Source: Candidatus Zixiibacteriota bacterium
Lineage (GTDB): Bacteria; Zixibacteria; MSB-5A5; WJJR01; JAJRUJ01
Length of the DNA: 64,000 nt
Direction: 5' to 3'
NCBI GenBank assembly: GCA_020051695.1
Contig: JAGVQM010000021.1
Location: forward strand, 124,001 to 188,000
In this document: positions 1 to 8,968 of the stretch, piece by piece
Layout: each line of letters opens with the position of its first letter
Position numbering within the stretch: the first letter of the stretch is position 1
Position numbers and translations under genes: made by a program
The notes under the pieces: model-generated
The model's database searches: none
What the model was told of the DNA's origin: nothing
The model's input: the letters and a program-made list of their open reading frames with translations, nothing else

Positions 1-1333
1 CGGCGGCAAGAAAAAACAGCAGACCGATATGACGCAGCGTGTGGTTCGATTCGGCCGGCATGGACCAGACCAGCGGGCCGGTGCGGCCCAGTTTGCCCAG
101 AATCAGCCCGGCGACCAACGGCCCGCCGGCAAACCCAAGTGAAACATACGCGCCGCCGGGGATGGGGAGGGGGATCATCCCCAGCAGGACTCCGCCTGAA
201 ATCCCCAGTGTCAGCGCGGCATAGTCAAACTCGGAGATCGTCCGCTCGGAGTCACCGAAAAATTCAGCGACTGCGGTCGCCCGCTCGGTGGGCATCACCA
301 CCCGGATTCGGTCGCCGATCTCGAGTCTGGTGTCCGGTCCGGGAATCATGTCGATATCCGCCCGCCGCAACCGGGTGATTTGCGCATTGAACAGACGGTC
401 CAGCTCTAAATCGGTCACAGTCCGCCCGCTATGCTCTTTACGGGAAACAAGAATGCGGCGCATGGTAATCGTGCCTCCCGGCTCGATGAGGTCATCAGTG
501 GATTTTTCGCCAAAGTACGCTGCGCCTTTTTGGATATCGATTTCCGCGCCCACCGTTTTGACCACATCGTTTTCCTGCAATACCGAGTACTTGGTGGGAA
601 TATGGATCGTCCCGTCATGACGGCACCGCGAAACAATCAGCCCGATTTCGTCCCGAATGCGGAGTTCCCCGATCGCCCGCCCGAATAATGCGGGATTGCT
701 GACCTTGAAACTGGCGGCTTTTAATGTCGCTGTCTCTTTGGAACGGGCCAGCGCCTCGGCCTTTTCCCGGGCTGCATGCGTGCGGTAAACCCAGATGAAC
801 CCCTGAAAGGCCAGCATCCCGCCGAGGATGCCGAACGGATAGGCCAGTGAATACCCGACCGCCGCGTCGCCGAGGTTGTCTACCTTAAGATTACCCATCA
901 GTTCTGTGACCGCCGCCAGCGCGGGCGTGTTGGTCAACCCACCGCAAAAAACACCGGCGATCTGTCCGGGGTTCAGGCCCAGCCACTGCCCGAGGACCAG
1001 CGTGATCATCGCGCCGCCGCACAGGGCCAGGATAACCGCAATATTGAACCGCAGGCCTCGCGACTTCAACGACGAGAAAAATCCCGGTCCGCCGGTGAGA
1101 CCAATGGCATAGACAAACAAAATCAAGCCAATTTGCATTATCTGATGAGCAATGGCGAATGCCTGTTGGCCCTCGGCCTGCCACCCGCCAAAAAACAAGC
1201 CCATGAAGAGAACACCGGCCACACCCAGCTTGAATCCGCGAAAACGAAGCTGCCCGAGGAGAAATCCCAGACCGATCACTAAAAACAGCAGTAACGGTTC
1301 GCTGCTTTGGATGAGTTCCCTGACGGCATCCAT
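1..1333 (-). CDS. YidE/AspT-family putative transporter with TrkA-C domains (partial, 3' end outside window)
   Basis: An integral inner-membrane protein, read leftward and cut by the window start; 444 codons are visible. The N-terminal half has hydrophobic segments from about residue 12 to 180 and the family motifs GGPGFF (about 81-86) and GLTNTPALA (about 132-140). A cytoplasmic stretch of about 200 residues follows with two TrkA-C (RCK_C)-like repeats (about 205-290 and 295-365), then a second membrane half begins. This order is typical of the AspT / YidE / YbjL antiporter group, which includes the aspartate:alanine exchanger AspT; the substrate of YidE-like members is generally unknown. 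The ATG at 1333 follows a GGGAG about 10 bases upstream. It is the last of a set of minus-strand genes, 74 bp past the radical SAM gene. The fold class is secure; the substrate cannot be told. Confidence 0.85.
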   Translation of the reverse strand, partial: MDAVRELIQSSEPLLLFLVIGLGFLLGQLRFRGFKLGVAGVLFMGLFFGGWQAEGQQAFAIAHQIMQIGLILFVYAIGLTGGPGFFSSLKSRGLRFNIAVILALCGGAMITLVLGQWLGLNPGQIAGVFCGGLTNTPALAAVTELMGNLKVDNLGDAAVGYSLAYPFGILGGMLAFQGFIWVYRTHAAREKAEALARSKETATLKAASFKVSNPALFGRAIGELRIRDEIGLIVSRCRHDGTIHIPTKYSVLQENDVVKTVGAEIDIQKGAAYFGEKSTDDLIEPGGTITMRRILVSRKEHSGRTVTDLELDRLFNAQITRLRRADIDMIPGPDTRLEIGDRIRVVMPTERATAVAEFFGDSERTISEFDYAALTLGISGGVLLGMIPLPIPGGAYVSLGFAGGPLVAGLILGKLGRTGPLVWSMPAESNHTLRHIGLLFFLAA

Positions 1334-1407
1334 TACTCGATCCGCTCCCGAAGGACCAACATGTTTCTGTTCCTATCCGGCGTCTGCAATAATATCTGAT
1401 GTCTTGT

Positions 1408-2373
1408 TCATCTATCGACTGCTTTTGCTGATTCGCTTAGCCGGACCCGCAGGGGATAAGTGTAGCTATGTTCCAGCTCCCGATTGCTCTTAAGATAATT
1501 AAGGACATGCTGGCCGCAGTTGCTGCCGATGCGGTTTTCTTCCTGTTCGCCAATGCTGAGGACCACCTGAAACCCGGCGTCCTCCAACCGGTTGATCACC
1601 GGACAATTTTCCCGATCCGGCGGGATAGCTGAACATAAATGATGCCGCCGGGCGGCATCGGTGGGATTAACCGGCGTGATCTTAACCACAAACAAGCCGG
1701 GATCGAAATACCGGCGGACAATCCCGACGTCGATCGGCAACTCGTTGCCGACGGCGAAATTCAACGATATTTTTTTCCCTCCGGCGGTGAAAAACCGGGA
1801 GCCGTATTCGGCAATTGCCGGGAAATCCCACTTGGCAACGGGGATCAATCGGTCGCGGGCCTCGGGGTCGGTGGTGTGGATCGAAAATTGCAATTGGAAA
1901 CTTTCACGATATAGTCCGGTTTTCACAGCCAGCAACTCGGTGAAGAACTGCTCGGTCCCCCGGGGGGCGACTGTGGAAACCGACGGCAACAGGCCGGGGG
2001 CATGATAACGAGTGGGCAATTCCTCCAAAACCCGAACGACCTCCCTGTTAAATGCCGGTTCGCCCATTCGCGCAAATTGGATTTTGAATTTCCGCGCCGG
2101 GACTCTCCGGTCCGGATACCGCCAGTCGACCAGATAATCGATCTGGGCCAGCATCTCCTGCCGCGATAGTTTCCCCGCATAAAAGCCGCCGGCATCACAA
2201 AACCGGCAGCGCACCGGGCAGCCGGCCAGCGTGGAGATGATCAATACCCATTTATCAGCACGGGTCAGCGGCGGTTGTACCGACTCGACAAATTCAATGA
2301 GTTTGCCGTCGGCCAACTCCGCGACATACACTGTTGCCAGATCGCTTTCTCCGGTGGTGGAGGTTATCTTCAT
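1408..2373 (-). CDS. RlmN/Cfr-like radical SAM protein
   Basis: A radical SAM enzyme of about 321 residues. The [4Fe-4S] motif is CX3CX2C (C52, C56, C59: GCPVRCRFC), the spacing used by RlmN/Cfr rather than the common CX3CX2C-phi variants with an aromatic. Other RlmN-like landmarks follow in order: ARMGEPAFN (about 101-109), SVSTVAPRG (about 131-139) and a late SNCGQ (C286), matching the methyl-carrying cysteine of RlmN (C355 in E. coli). The second RlmN cysteine (C118), seven residues before the cluster motif, is missing; an isoleucine sits there. The N-terminal RNA-binding extension of RlmN is also short. I chose ATG 2373 over ATG 2388 because it overlaps the upstream TGA as ATGA and has GGAG 7 bases upstream. 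It is probably translationally coupled to the flavoprotein, which may supply electrons. The substrate is unknown. Confidence 0.8.
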   Translation of the reverse strand: MKITSTTGESDLATVYVAELADGKLIEFVESVQPPLTRADKWVLIISTLAGCPVRCRFCDAGGFYAGKLSRQEMLAQIDYLVDWRYPDRRVPARKFKIQFARMGEPAFNREVVRVLEELPTRYHAPGLLPSVSTVAPRGTEQFFTELLAVKTGLYRESFQLQFSIHTTDPEARDRLIPVAKWDFPAIAEYGSRFFTAGGKKISLNFAVGNELPIDVGIVRRYFDPGLFVVKITPVNPTDAARRHHLCSAIPPDRENCPVINRLEDAGFQVVLSIGEQEENRIGSNCGQHVLNYLKSNRELEHSYTYPLRVRLSESAKAVDR

Positions 2374-3254
2374 TGTTGTGCTCCGCATCGGTTAGCGATG
2401 CACATCGCCGCCTTAACGCCATCCCCGACACAAATCGCGGTCTGGCGAAACCGGCCGTTAGCCATGTCCCCAATCATGTATAGTTTTCCTGTGTTAATCA
2501 ATTCCTGATTTGCCCCCGTCAAACCGGTGCCGATTAATTCACGGCATGGCTCCCGGCTGACAGCGACAAGCAGATAATCGGCGGGGATGAGTTGCTGTCG
2601 GCCATTTTCACCGATAACGCACGACAGGGAAATTCTCCCGCAGCGCAGGGCGACGGCGTGAACAGACGTATGTTCATGATAGGATATGCGGCCGTTCGCC
2701 ATACAGCGCTCATACAACACACGCAGACCCGAAATGTCCTCTTTGTGATTAAGAATGGTCACCTCGTTGTTCACGGCCAGGTTCAGGGCATAATCAAACG
2801 CCGCGTCCCCGGCGCCGATAATGACCACCGTTTTATCCTGCAGGTTGACCAACGGGTGCACCTCATAAAACACGCGCTCGGCGGCCTCATTGGGAATTGC
2901 CAAATCAGGTATTTGCCGTGGTGCGGTCCCGGTCGCCAGTACCGCGACGTCCGCCGGGACCTGACCGCCTGCGGTGCGGACGCAAAACTCACTTTCCCGA
3001 TATTCGAGCTGCAGGACATCTGCGCGTGTGACCTCAAGCTTTGCATTGCGCAGTTGTTCCTCGAACAAGGCGACCAGCTTCGACCCGCTGATCCCGTGCG
3101 GGAAGCCGGGATAGTTTTCCACCAGGTTGGCGTTACGTAACAACCCGCCGACGGCATCACGTTCGAAAATGACCGGGGCAATCCCGTGCCGTTTCAGTTG
3201 CAGGGCACAGGCAATTCCCGCCGGTCCGGCGCCGATAATGGCAACACGTTTCAT
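2370..3254 (-). CDS. Thioredoxin-reductase-like FAD/NAD(P)H oxidoreductase lacking the redox CxxC
   Basis: A two-dinucleotide-fold flavoprotein of 294 residues. The N-terminal FAD motif is GAGPAG (about 8-13), the middle NAD(P)H motif is IIGAGDAAFDYA (about 149-160), and the C-terminal FAD contact is YMIGDMANGRFRQTA (about 257-271). Length and layout match bacterial thioredoxin reductase. The segment that should carry the redox-active CxxC before the NADPH domain reads FYEVHPLVN instead, so it cannot reduce thioredoxin by the classical route. Such CxxC-less members include ferredoxin/flavodoxin-NADP reductases and orphan reductases. It overlaps the radical SAM gene by 4 bp (ATGA), which suggests a shared function, perhaps electron supply to the radical SAM cluster. 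That link is inference. Confidence 0.8.
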   Translation of the reverse strand: MKRVAIIGAGPAGIACALQLKRHGIAPVIFERDAVGGLLRNANLVENYPGFPHGISGSKLVALFEEQLRNAKLEVTRADVLQLEYRESEFCVRTAGGQVPADVAVLATGTAPRQIPDLAIPNEAAERVFYEVHPLVNLQDKTVVIIGAGDAAFDYALNLAVNNEVTILNHKEDISGLRVLYERCMANGRISYHEHTSVHAVALRCGRISLSCVIGENGRQQLIPADYLLVAVSREPCRELIGTGLTGANQELINTGKLYMIGDMANGRFRQTAICVGDGVKAAMCIANRCGAQQ

Positions 3255-3286
3255 GGCATGTCATGCAGGCAAAGGATCGTTTAGCC

Positions 3287-5386
3287 CTATTGGCGCGCCT
3301 TCTCATCATCTTCATCCGTATCCACATTCAACGGATACTCCAGCTCGTACGGCGGCGGTTCACCGCCGGGGCCATTGAGATAATGTTCCATCCAGCCCAA
3401 CGCCCGCAGGGAATAATCATAGCGGGAGGACGCCCGGCTGTTGCCATGCCCCTCCCCCGGATAAAAGACCAGTCGCACCGGGGCTTTCCCGACCGTTTTC
3501 AAATAGCGGTATAATTCCATCGACTGGCTGGGATGCACCCGCGTATCGTTTTTGCCGTGCAGGATCAACAATGGAGTTTTCGCCTGTTGCGCGTAGAAAA
3601 TCGGGCTGCGTTCCAGATACCACCGCCAGTTTTCCCACGGCCGGCTCTGCGCGTGCGACAAGTACATCTCGTTGGGGATATCCGTCGTGCCGAACTTGGA
3701 GATCAAATCGGATACCCCCACCGACATCACACTCGCCGCGAAGTGTTCGGTCAACGCCGTGGCGCCCCACGCCGCCGCATATCCGCCATACGAACCGCCG
3801 GTAATCCCCACTTTGGCCCCGTCGACCAGCCCGATCGCTACCAGATGATCGACCGCGTCCACCAGGTCGTTGAATTCACCACCGGCATAATCGCCCTGGC
3901 CTAATTTGGAAAATTCCACGCCGCGCCCGGTGCTCCCCCGATAGTTGGGGAAAAATACGGCGAAACCCCGTGCGGCGGCGGCCTGGCCCAGCCGGGAGTA
4001 GGTTGTTTCCCAATCGTTCCGGTCATGCGACTCCGGACCACCATGCACCACCATAATCAGCGGATAGCGTGTTCCCGGCTGTTCATCCAGCGGGCGAATC
4101 AATATCCCCTGCAGCTCGAGACCATCGCGCGCCTGGAAATCGACGACTTCCTGCGGGGCCAGTCGCAACGCATCGATCCACGGATTGCTGTTGGTCAACC
4201 GCACGGCCTGCTCGGCCCCCGGTTTAAGGTAGCATACTTCCCAGGGCCAGGCCGGGCTGCCGGCCTCGAACGCCGCGCTGCGGCCGTCGGCGGCCAATGA
4301 CAAACTCCATAGGATCGGGCCGCCGGCCGGGATGACGGTTTTCCGGCCGGTACCATCAGAGCGGATTTCATTGACCGTGGTGTACACACCCTCATCGGCC
4401 AGATAAACAATGGTCTGCTTGTCCCGCCAGGCGAGGTCACTGATATGGCCGTTCAACTCGGGCAACAGGTCGGTCAATCCGCCGTGTTCCACGTCCCCGA
4501 TCATCAAATGCCCCTCCTGGGGGTCGTTGAGATCGACGCCGGCGATGATCGCCAGGTATTTGCCGTCGGGGCTGGCGGCAATCCGGCCGAGTTTGCCGGG
4601 GTGGTCGAAGAGAAGTTTTATGCGACCCGTGGCGACATCGACCACATGCACAGTGCGCCGCATATAGTCATCATCGATCAACGGCGTGGGGGCCAACGCC
4701 AGCGCGAGATAACGCCCGTCGCGGAAAAACGACATTGCCGAAGCCGAACCCGGGAGGTCCAGCATCCGGGGTTTCACTGAGGTATCGAACGGTTCAGCAA
4801 GCCAAACCCGCACCGAAGAGACATCCTCTTCGTAGACCTCCTGGGCAAAACCGTCTTCACGCAGGTCTTCCAGCTTTTTGTTTTGTTGCTCGGTGGCCAG
4901 GAACGCGAGCAACCCGCCGGGGCCCCAGGAGTAGGAGTTGATATTCGTTTCATGTTCGAGAATTTTTCGCGACTCGCCGCCGTCCACGGGAATCACATAC
5001 AATGCCCGGTGCTCATCTTCGCCTCGGCGGGCCAGGTAAGAAATGTATTTGCCGTCGGGGGTCCAGCCGAGGTTACCGACGTTGACTTTACCGGTCACAT
5101 ACGGGCGGGAGTTGCCTGCGGCATCGACCACATGCAATTCCACCCACCTGCCGCCATCGTCTTCGGCAAACGGCCGGCGGGGGACCGCCAGGCCGTAGGC
5201 CACCTGACGGCCATCCGGCGAGATGACCACCCCATCGGCATAGCGCATTTCGGCGATATGCTCGAGGGTAAAAACATTGTCTGCCCGGGCGATGATTGCT
5301 GAGGCAAAAAGTACGGTTGCAGCAAACGGCATTAGCGCGAGCGCCTTATTGATGCGGCGCAGAGATCCTGTTTTCATTTTTTCCAT
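3287..5386 (-). CDS. Secreted prolyl-oligopeptidase-family (S9) serine peptidase
   Basis: A peptidase of 699 residues with a signal peptide at residues 1-35 (basic start, then a hydrophobic run ending near IARAD). The first two thirds form a beta-propeller with repeated 'SPDG.Y/Q' blades (for example VISPDGRQVAYG, AASPDGKYLAII). The alpha/beta-hydrolase domain carries the nucleophile elbow GGSYGGY, the acid in HGKNDTRVHPSQ and the histidine in GEGHGNSR, so the triad is complete. This is the dipeptidyl/acylaminoacyl-peptidase type of S9 and should act in the periplasm or outside the cell on short peptides. ATG 5386 was chosen over the far-upstream 5464 because GGGAG lies about 10 bases upstream and the signal peptide then starts correctly. 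It stands 32 bp upstream of nothing on its own strand except the flavoprotein pair, so co-transcription with it is possible. Confidence 0.9.
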   Translation of the reverse strand: MEKMKTGSLRRINKALALMPFAATVLFASAIIARADNVFTLEHIAEMRYADGVVISPDGRQVAYGLAVPRRPFAEDDGGRWVELHVVDAAGNSRPYVTGKVNVGNLGWTPDGKYISYLARRGEDEHRALYVIPVDGGESRKILEHETNINSYSWGPGGLLAFLATEQQNKKLEDLREDGFAQEVYEEDVSSVRVWLAEPFDTSVKPRMLDLPGSASAMSFFRDGRYLALALAPTPLIDDDYMRRTVHVVDVATGRIKLLFDHPGKLGRIAASPDGKYLAIIAGVDLNDPQEGHLMIGDVEHGGLTDLLPELNGHISDLAWRDKQTIVYLADEGVYTTVNEIRSDGTGRKTVIPAGGPILWSLSLAADGRSAAFEAGSPAWPWEVCYLKPGAEQAVRLTNSNPWIDALRLAPQEVVDFQARDGLELQGILIRPLDEQPGTRYPLIMVVHGGPESHDRNDWETTYSRLGQAAAARGFAVFFPNYRGSTGRGVEFSKLGQGDYAGGEFNDLVDAVDHLVAIGLVDGAKVGITGGSYGGYAAAWGATALTEHFAASVMSVGVSDLISKFGTTDIPNEMYLSHAQSRPWENWRWYLERSPIFYAQQAKTPLLILHGKNDTRVHPSQSMELYRYLKTVGKAPVRLVFYPGEGHGNSRASSRYDYSLRALGWMEHYLNGPGGEPPPYELEYPLNVDTDEDDEKARQ

Positions 5387-5517
5387 GGTGATTTTCTCCC
5401 GACCGGTACGCATTTCCCCACGTTGGGCAAAGCGTTCATTCGCCATTCGCCCGACGACAAACATAATACACCGTGAGGCAATCCCCCCGCGAGCGGAAAA
5501 TGAAGACCAAAAAGAAA

Positions 5518-5546
5518 GACGCCCGGATTACATCGATCCGGGCGTC
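5518..5546 (-). terminator. Rho-independent terminator of the first chemoreceptor gene
   Basis: A perfect 11-bp inverted repeat (GACGCCCGGAT / ATCCGGGCGTC) with a 7-base loop. Read on the minus strand it is followed by a T-rich stretch (TTTCTTTTTGG). It lies 76 bp past the chemoreceptor stop and before the S9 peptidase start, so it separates these units. Confidence 0.8.
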
Positions 5547-5621
5547 TCAGGAAGAACCGGCGGGCACGCTGCCTGGGTCACAGAAGCCTTCCCGCCCACC
5601 GACGATTATTTTGCCGCAAGT

Positions 5622-7301
5622 TCAGTTTTTAAATGCATCCTCGAATTCGAATTTTTCGTTTTCCTCCAGCGGGATCAACTCCTCCGGCGTTTTCTTTATT
5701 CCTTTCGGTCTGCCGTTCCCCGGCTTGACCGCCGGACGGTGATACACCTTGCGCTGCAACATCGTGTGTATCTGATCTTTCACATGTTGCGCTTTCCCTG
5801 TTGGGCGACCGGTCATCCGGGTCTGGGAGGGCGCGGCCGTCTCAAAACTCGAACCGGCGCCGCCAACGATGCGCTGCAGGTTCTGCACCGACACCTTCAG
5901 TTCCTGGGCCTGGGCGTTCAGCTCTTCCGAGGCCGATGCCGATTCCTCGGCGTTGGCGGCGTTTTCCTGCGTCACCTTGTCCATCTGCGACGTCGCCTGG
6001 TTGATCTGCTCCACGCCCTTCGCCTGCTCATCCGACGCTGCCGAAATCTCATTGATCAACACCGTGACTTTCTGCACCGAGGTGACAATGATCCCCAGCA
6101 ACTCGGCCACTTCCTGGGCCACCTGCACACCGTTGTCCGCGTTCTTCTGCGCCCCCTCAATCAAGTTGCTGGTATTCCGCGCAGCTTCGGCCGAACGCAT
6201 CGCCAGGTTGCGCACTTCCTCGGCCACGACCGCAAATCCCTTCCCGGCCTCACCGGCGCGCGCCGCCTCCACCGCGGCATTCAACGCCAGCAGGTTAGTC
6301 TGGAACGCGATCTCGTCGATGGTCTTGATGATTTTCGCAGTTTCATCCGAAGATTTCTTGATATCGGCAATGGCCTGCGACATCCGGCCCATCGCCTCGT
6401 TCCCCTTTACCGCCGCATCCGACGTCGAACTCGACAGATTGTTGGCTTCACGGGCGTTGTCGGCATTTTGCCGTGACATCGAGCCCAATTCCTCCAGCGA
6501 GGCCGAGGTTTCTTCCAGCGACGAGGCCTGCTCCGAGGTACCCTCGGCGAGCGACTGGCTCGCGCTGGCCACTTGCCCGGAGGCAGAATCGACCTGCAGC
6601 GCCCCCTCTTGGAGCACGGAAACGATCTGGCCAATATTCCGGGAGATGCTCCTATAGATAGATAATGAAAAAACCACGACCAGCCCGAGACCGGCGACAC
6701 CGAGAAGAATCATCGTCAAGGTACGACTTCGAATGGTTTCAGCTGCCAGTTTCTCATCCTGGGCATTACGCGCACTTGCCGCCTGCACTGTGGCGTCAAT
6801 AGCGCTGCGATGTTCCTCATATTTCTGCTGCAGTTCGCCATAGGCAATCTCTCTTGCCAGTTCAATTTTGTTGGCTTTTAGGGCAGGGATGTACTTGTTT
6901 CCGATAAGGTCATAGAACGCGAGAGCCGGGAAATACGATTTGTCCACGAGATATGATTTCAGATCGCCGTCTTCCAATTCCTTCACCCAAAATTCATGCC
7001 GCGACTCATAATCCTGCTGTAATGTCCTGATCCGTTCAATAAGTGCATCCCTGTTCTGTACATTACGCTGATCGAGCATCTGCAGCGCAACCAAATATGA
7101 CTCGACAACATATTCCGGCGGCGGCAAAACGTCGGCAATAAGGTCCTTTCCCTGAACGATTCTTTTATAAATCGGCCCGTTGACTTTGAGATTTTCCAGC
7201 GTATTCACCGAAATGAAGGCAAAGATGATAAAACACACCAAAAATGCCGACATCAGGACCATCAATTGAGTACGCAAACTAGCCTGTGATAATCGTGCCA
7301 T
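5622..7301 (-). CDS. Methyl-accepting chemotaxis protein
   Basis: A chemoreceptor of 559 residues. A short cytoplasmic start is followed by TM1 (about 12-33), a helical periplasmic sensor of about 150 residues containing the [14 protein letters not shown] stretch seen in four-helix-bundle sensors, and TM2 (about 190-212). The cytoplasmic signalling domain has the conserved hairpin tip [20 protein letters not shown] and [19 protein letters not shown]. It ends in a basic/acidic tail of about 55 residues shared almost exactly with the neighbouring receptor. No classical HAMP is obvious after TM2; the coil begins directly. ATG 7301 is preferred to an upstream start because AGGGAGG precedes it by 7 bases and TM1 follows directly. 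Ligand unknown. Confidence 0.92.
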   Translation of the reverse strand: MARLSQASLRTQLMVLMSAFLVCFIIFAFISVNTLENLKVNGPIYKRIVQGKDLIADVLPPPEYVVESYLVALQMLDQRNVQNRDALIERIRTLQQDYESRHEFWVKELEDGDLKSYLVDKSYFPALAFYDLIGNKYIPALKANKIELAREIAYGELQQKYEEHRSAIDATVQAASARNAQDEKLAAETIRSRTLTMILLGVAGLGLVVVFSLSIYRSISRNIGQIVSVLQEGALQVDSASGQVASASQSLAEGTSEQASSLEETSASLEELGSMSRQNADNAREANNLSSSTSDAAVKGNEAMGRMSQAIADIKKSSDETAKIIKTIDEIAFQTNLLALNAAVEAARAGEAGKGFAVVAEEVRNLAMRSAEAARNTSNLIEGAQKNADNGVQVAQEVAELLGIIVTSVQKVTVLINEISAASDEQAKGVEQINQATSQMDKVTQENAANAEESASASEELNAQAQELKVSVQNLQRIVGGAGSSFETAAPSQTRMTGRPTGKAQHVKDQIHTMLQRKVYHRPAVKPGNGRPKGIKKTPEELIPLEENEKFEFEDAFKN

Positions 7302-7432
7302 TTTGCACCTCCCTGCTACCAATTGACGCGGTATGAAACCTGCCCAAATCTGCAATTCTTTCCGTTCTCCCGAATTGAGGGAGAAAAATTGCTTTTCCCA
7401 AAAGTCGTCATCTCCTTCTATTTTTATGTTGA

Positions 7433-8641
7433 TTACAATCCCGCCGAAACGAGGATGCCGAAGGTAATCTTGTTGTTATCCTCAAGGCGTTCCTTTATTT
7501 CATTATTAACAATGGCCGAATATCCGGCAGTTGCCGCGAACGACCAGTTGTCATGAAGTGTTATCGGGGCAGTGATACCGGCGTGAAAGTCGGTCATGCG
7601 GGTGTCGGCCACGCCGTAATAACACCTGTTATAGTTACTTGAGCCGACGGCCACCCCCGCCGCAAGACCGACACTCATCGATACGTTATCAAGTGTGATG
7701 GGGATGTTCACGTCATGACTGAGATTAAAAGTCGCATAGAAGCCATTGGCCTGATCCACATCCCAATTGAGTTTTACGGATGGCCCCAGCGGCGCGTCCA
7801 GTTCCACACTACCGTATAGTTCAGTGGTTACTGCATAATCCGTGTGGGGGAACGTGTAATGCACCAGACCCGCGGCAAAACCAAACCGCCCCACGCCCCA
7901 GCCGTACTCCGCAGTAAAATCCAACTCGTTGATCCGCCCCTGATTATCATTCACATCGACAAGGTCCATGCTGGCCCAGCCATTGAAACTGAAGCCGGCA
8001 TAGTCGGCGGTAACGGAAGGTTGGAATACCGGGCCGTCAGTCAGCAGCAGACCGCGCCACACATAGCTGCTGAAATAGTCTATTTCGACGCAGGCATCAA
8101 AACTTTCGACATCTCCCATAATTCCCTGCGGCGCGGTCGCGGCCTCCGCGGGTAAACAAACCGGATGCAAATCCGGCCGGCTGACGGCTTCCTCGCCGGC
8201 AATCATCGGGCTCTGACTGCCTTGGATCATGCTGCGCAAAGATACGTTCTCGGCTTTGAGCTGGTCGATATCTTTCATCACCTGCAGCAACAACTCCTGG
8301 TTTTCGTCGGAATCCGTTTCCCCCGGACTGTTTTGACTCAGATCTTCCATTTCCAATTTCAACTGCGCCAGCTCCCGTCGCAGTGCTGCCAGAGCGCTGT
8401 GATCGGCGGCAGTGCCGCTGCCGGAACGGAGATCATCCAATTCCTGTTGCACGGCCTTTATCTGCTGCTGTTGCAGCCCGGATTCGGTTTCAATTTGTTC
8501 CTTTAGTTTGCCCTCTAACCGGCCCATCGCGTCAAGCAACGCTTGGTAATCTTGGGCCCGGACAGGCGGCACGCTCATCAGGAGTATCACGATGGTCACC
8601 GCGACGTAGACGACCTTCCATGATCCGGGTTTTTCTGTCAT
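7433..8641 (-). CDS. TorF-like putative porin with coiled-coil N-terminus
   Basis: A protein of 402 residues with a signal peptide (1-30, ending PVRAQ), then a long polar helical region (about 31-130) rich in E, Q, L and K that looks like coiled coil. The C-terminal 230 residues form a beta-barrel: [20 protein letters not shown] starts it, and alternating amphipathic strands run to the end. The 'S.YV.RG' opening and the alternating strands resemble the TorF/Gcw_chp family of predicted outer-membrane porins. The coiled coil could span the periplasm, as in OmpH-Omp-alpha-type proteins. AGGGG lies 7 bases before the ATG. It sits between two chemoreceptors that share a C-terminus, so it may be tied to substrate uptake that they sense; this is inference. 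Confidence 0.75.
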   Translation of the reverse strand: MTEKPGSWKVVYVAVTIVILLMSVPPVRAQDYQALLDAMGRLEGKLKEQIETESGLQQQQIKAVQQELDDLRSGSGTAADHSALAALRRELAQLKLEMEDLSQNSPGETDSDENQELLLQVMKDIDQLKAENVSLRSMIQGSQSPMIAGEEAVSRPDLHPVCLPAEAATAPQGIMGDVESFDACVEIDYFSSYVWRGLLLTDGPVFQPSVTADYAGFSFNGWASMDLVDVNDNQGRINELDFTAEYGWGVGRFGFAAGLVHYTFPHTDYAVTTELYGSVELDAPLGPSVKLNWDVDQANGFYATFNLSHDVNIPITLDNVSMSVGLAAGVAVGSSNYNRCYYGVADTRMTDFHAGITAPITLHDNWSFAATAGYSAIVNNEIKERLEDNNKITFGILVSAGL

Positions 8642-8968
8642 GTAGTCCCCTTTCGGTTAAGCGGTGTTCATACCTCAAGTCATTCATGTCATCCGGGCAT
8701 AGCTGAATATTCACAGATGCTCTATACGATTATGGTCGGAAAGTTAAGTTATTTTAATCAATTGTAGAATCATTCACAATATATGAATTACCACTGCCTG
8801 CGTATCGGCGTATTGTGCCTAGGGGAACTATCCGTTGAGTAACAATGAGTTCTCGAGTTTAAATGATCCAAATACTTAAATCATACGAAGGCCCAAAAAG
8901 GGGGGACAGGTGTAATATCTGTCCCCCCCTCGTTGAGTGCCGGGAAAATCCTGTATTCTCGTCGGTTG
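8642..8968. other. Intergenic region between porin and second chemoreceptor
   Basis: No gene found. The half nearest the porin is AT-rich (about 8730-8880) and should hold its promoter, but I found no convincing -35/-10 pair. The half nearest the second chemoreceptor holds that gene's terminator (8900-8928). Confidence 0.7.
8895..8928 (-). terminator. Strong terminator of the second chemoreceptor gene
   Basis: Arms GGGGGGACAG (8900-8909) and CTGTCCCCCC (8919-8928) pair perfectly over 10 bp around a 9-base loop. On the minus strand the stem is followed by TTTTT (8895-8899). It lies 40 bp past the stop of the second chemoreceptor. Confidence 0.9.

Noticed and set aside
2370-3254. Naming the flavoprotein trxB
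   Set aside because: The redox CxxC of thioredoxin reductase is missing, so the name would be misleading.
5277-6476. Plus-strand open frame of 399 codons opposite the first chemoreceptor
   Set aside because: It is the antisense of the highly conserved signalling domain; a similar false frame exists opposite the second receptor (8933-9862), which explains their likeness.
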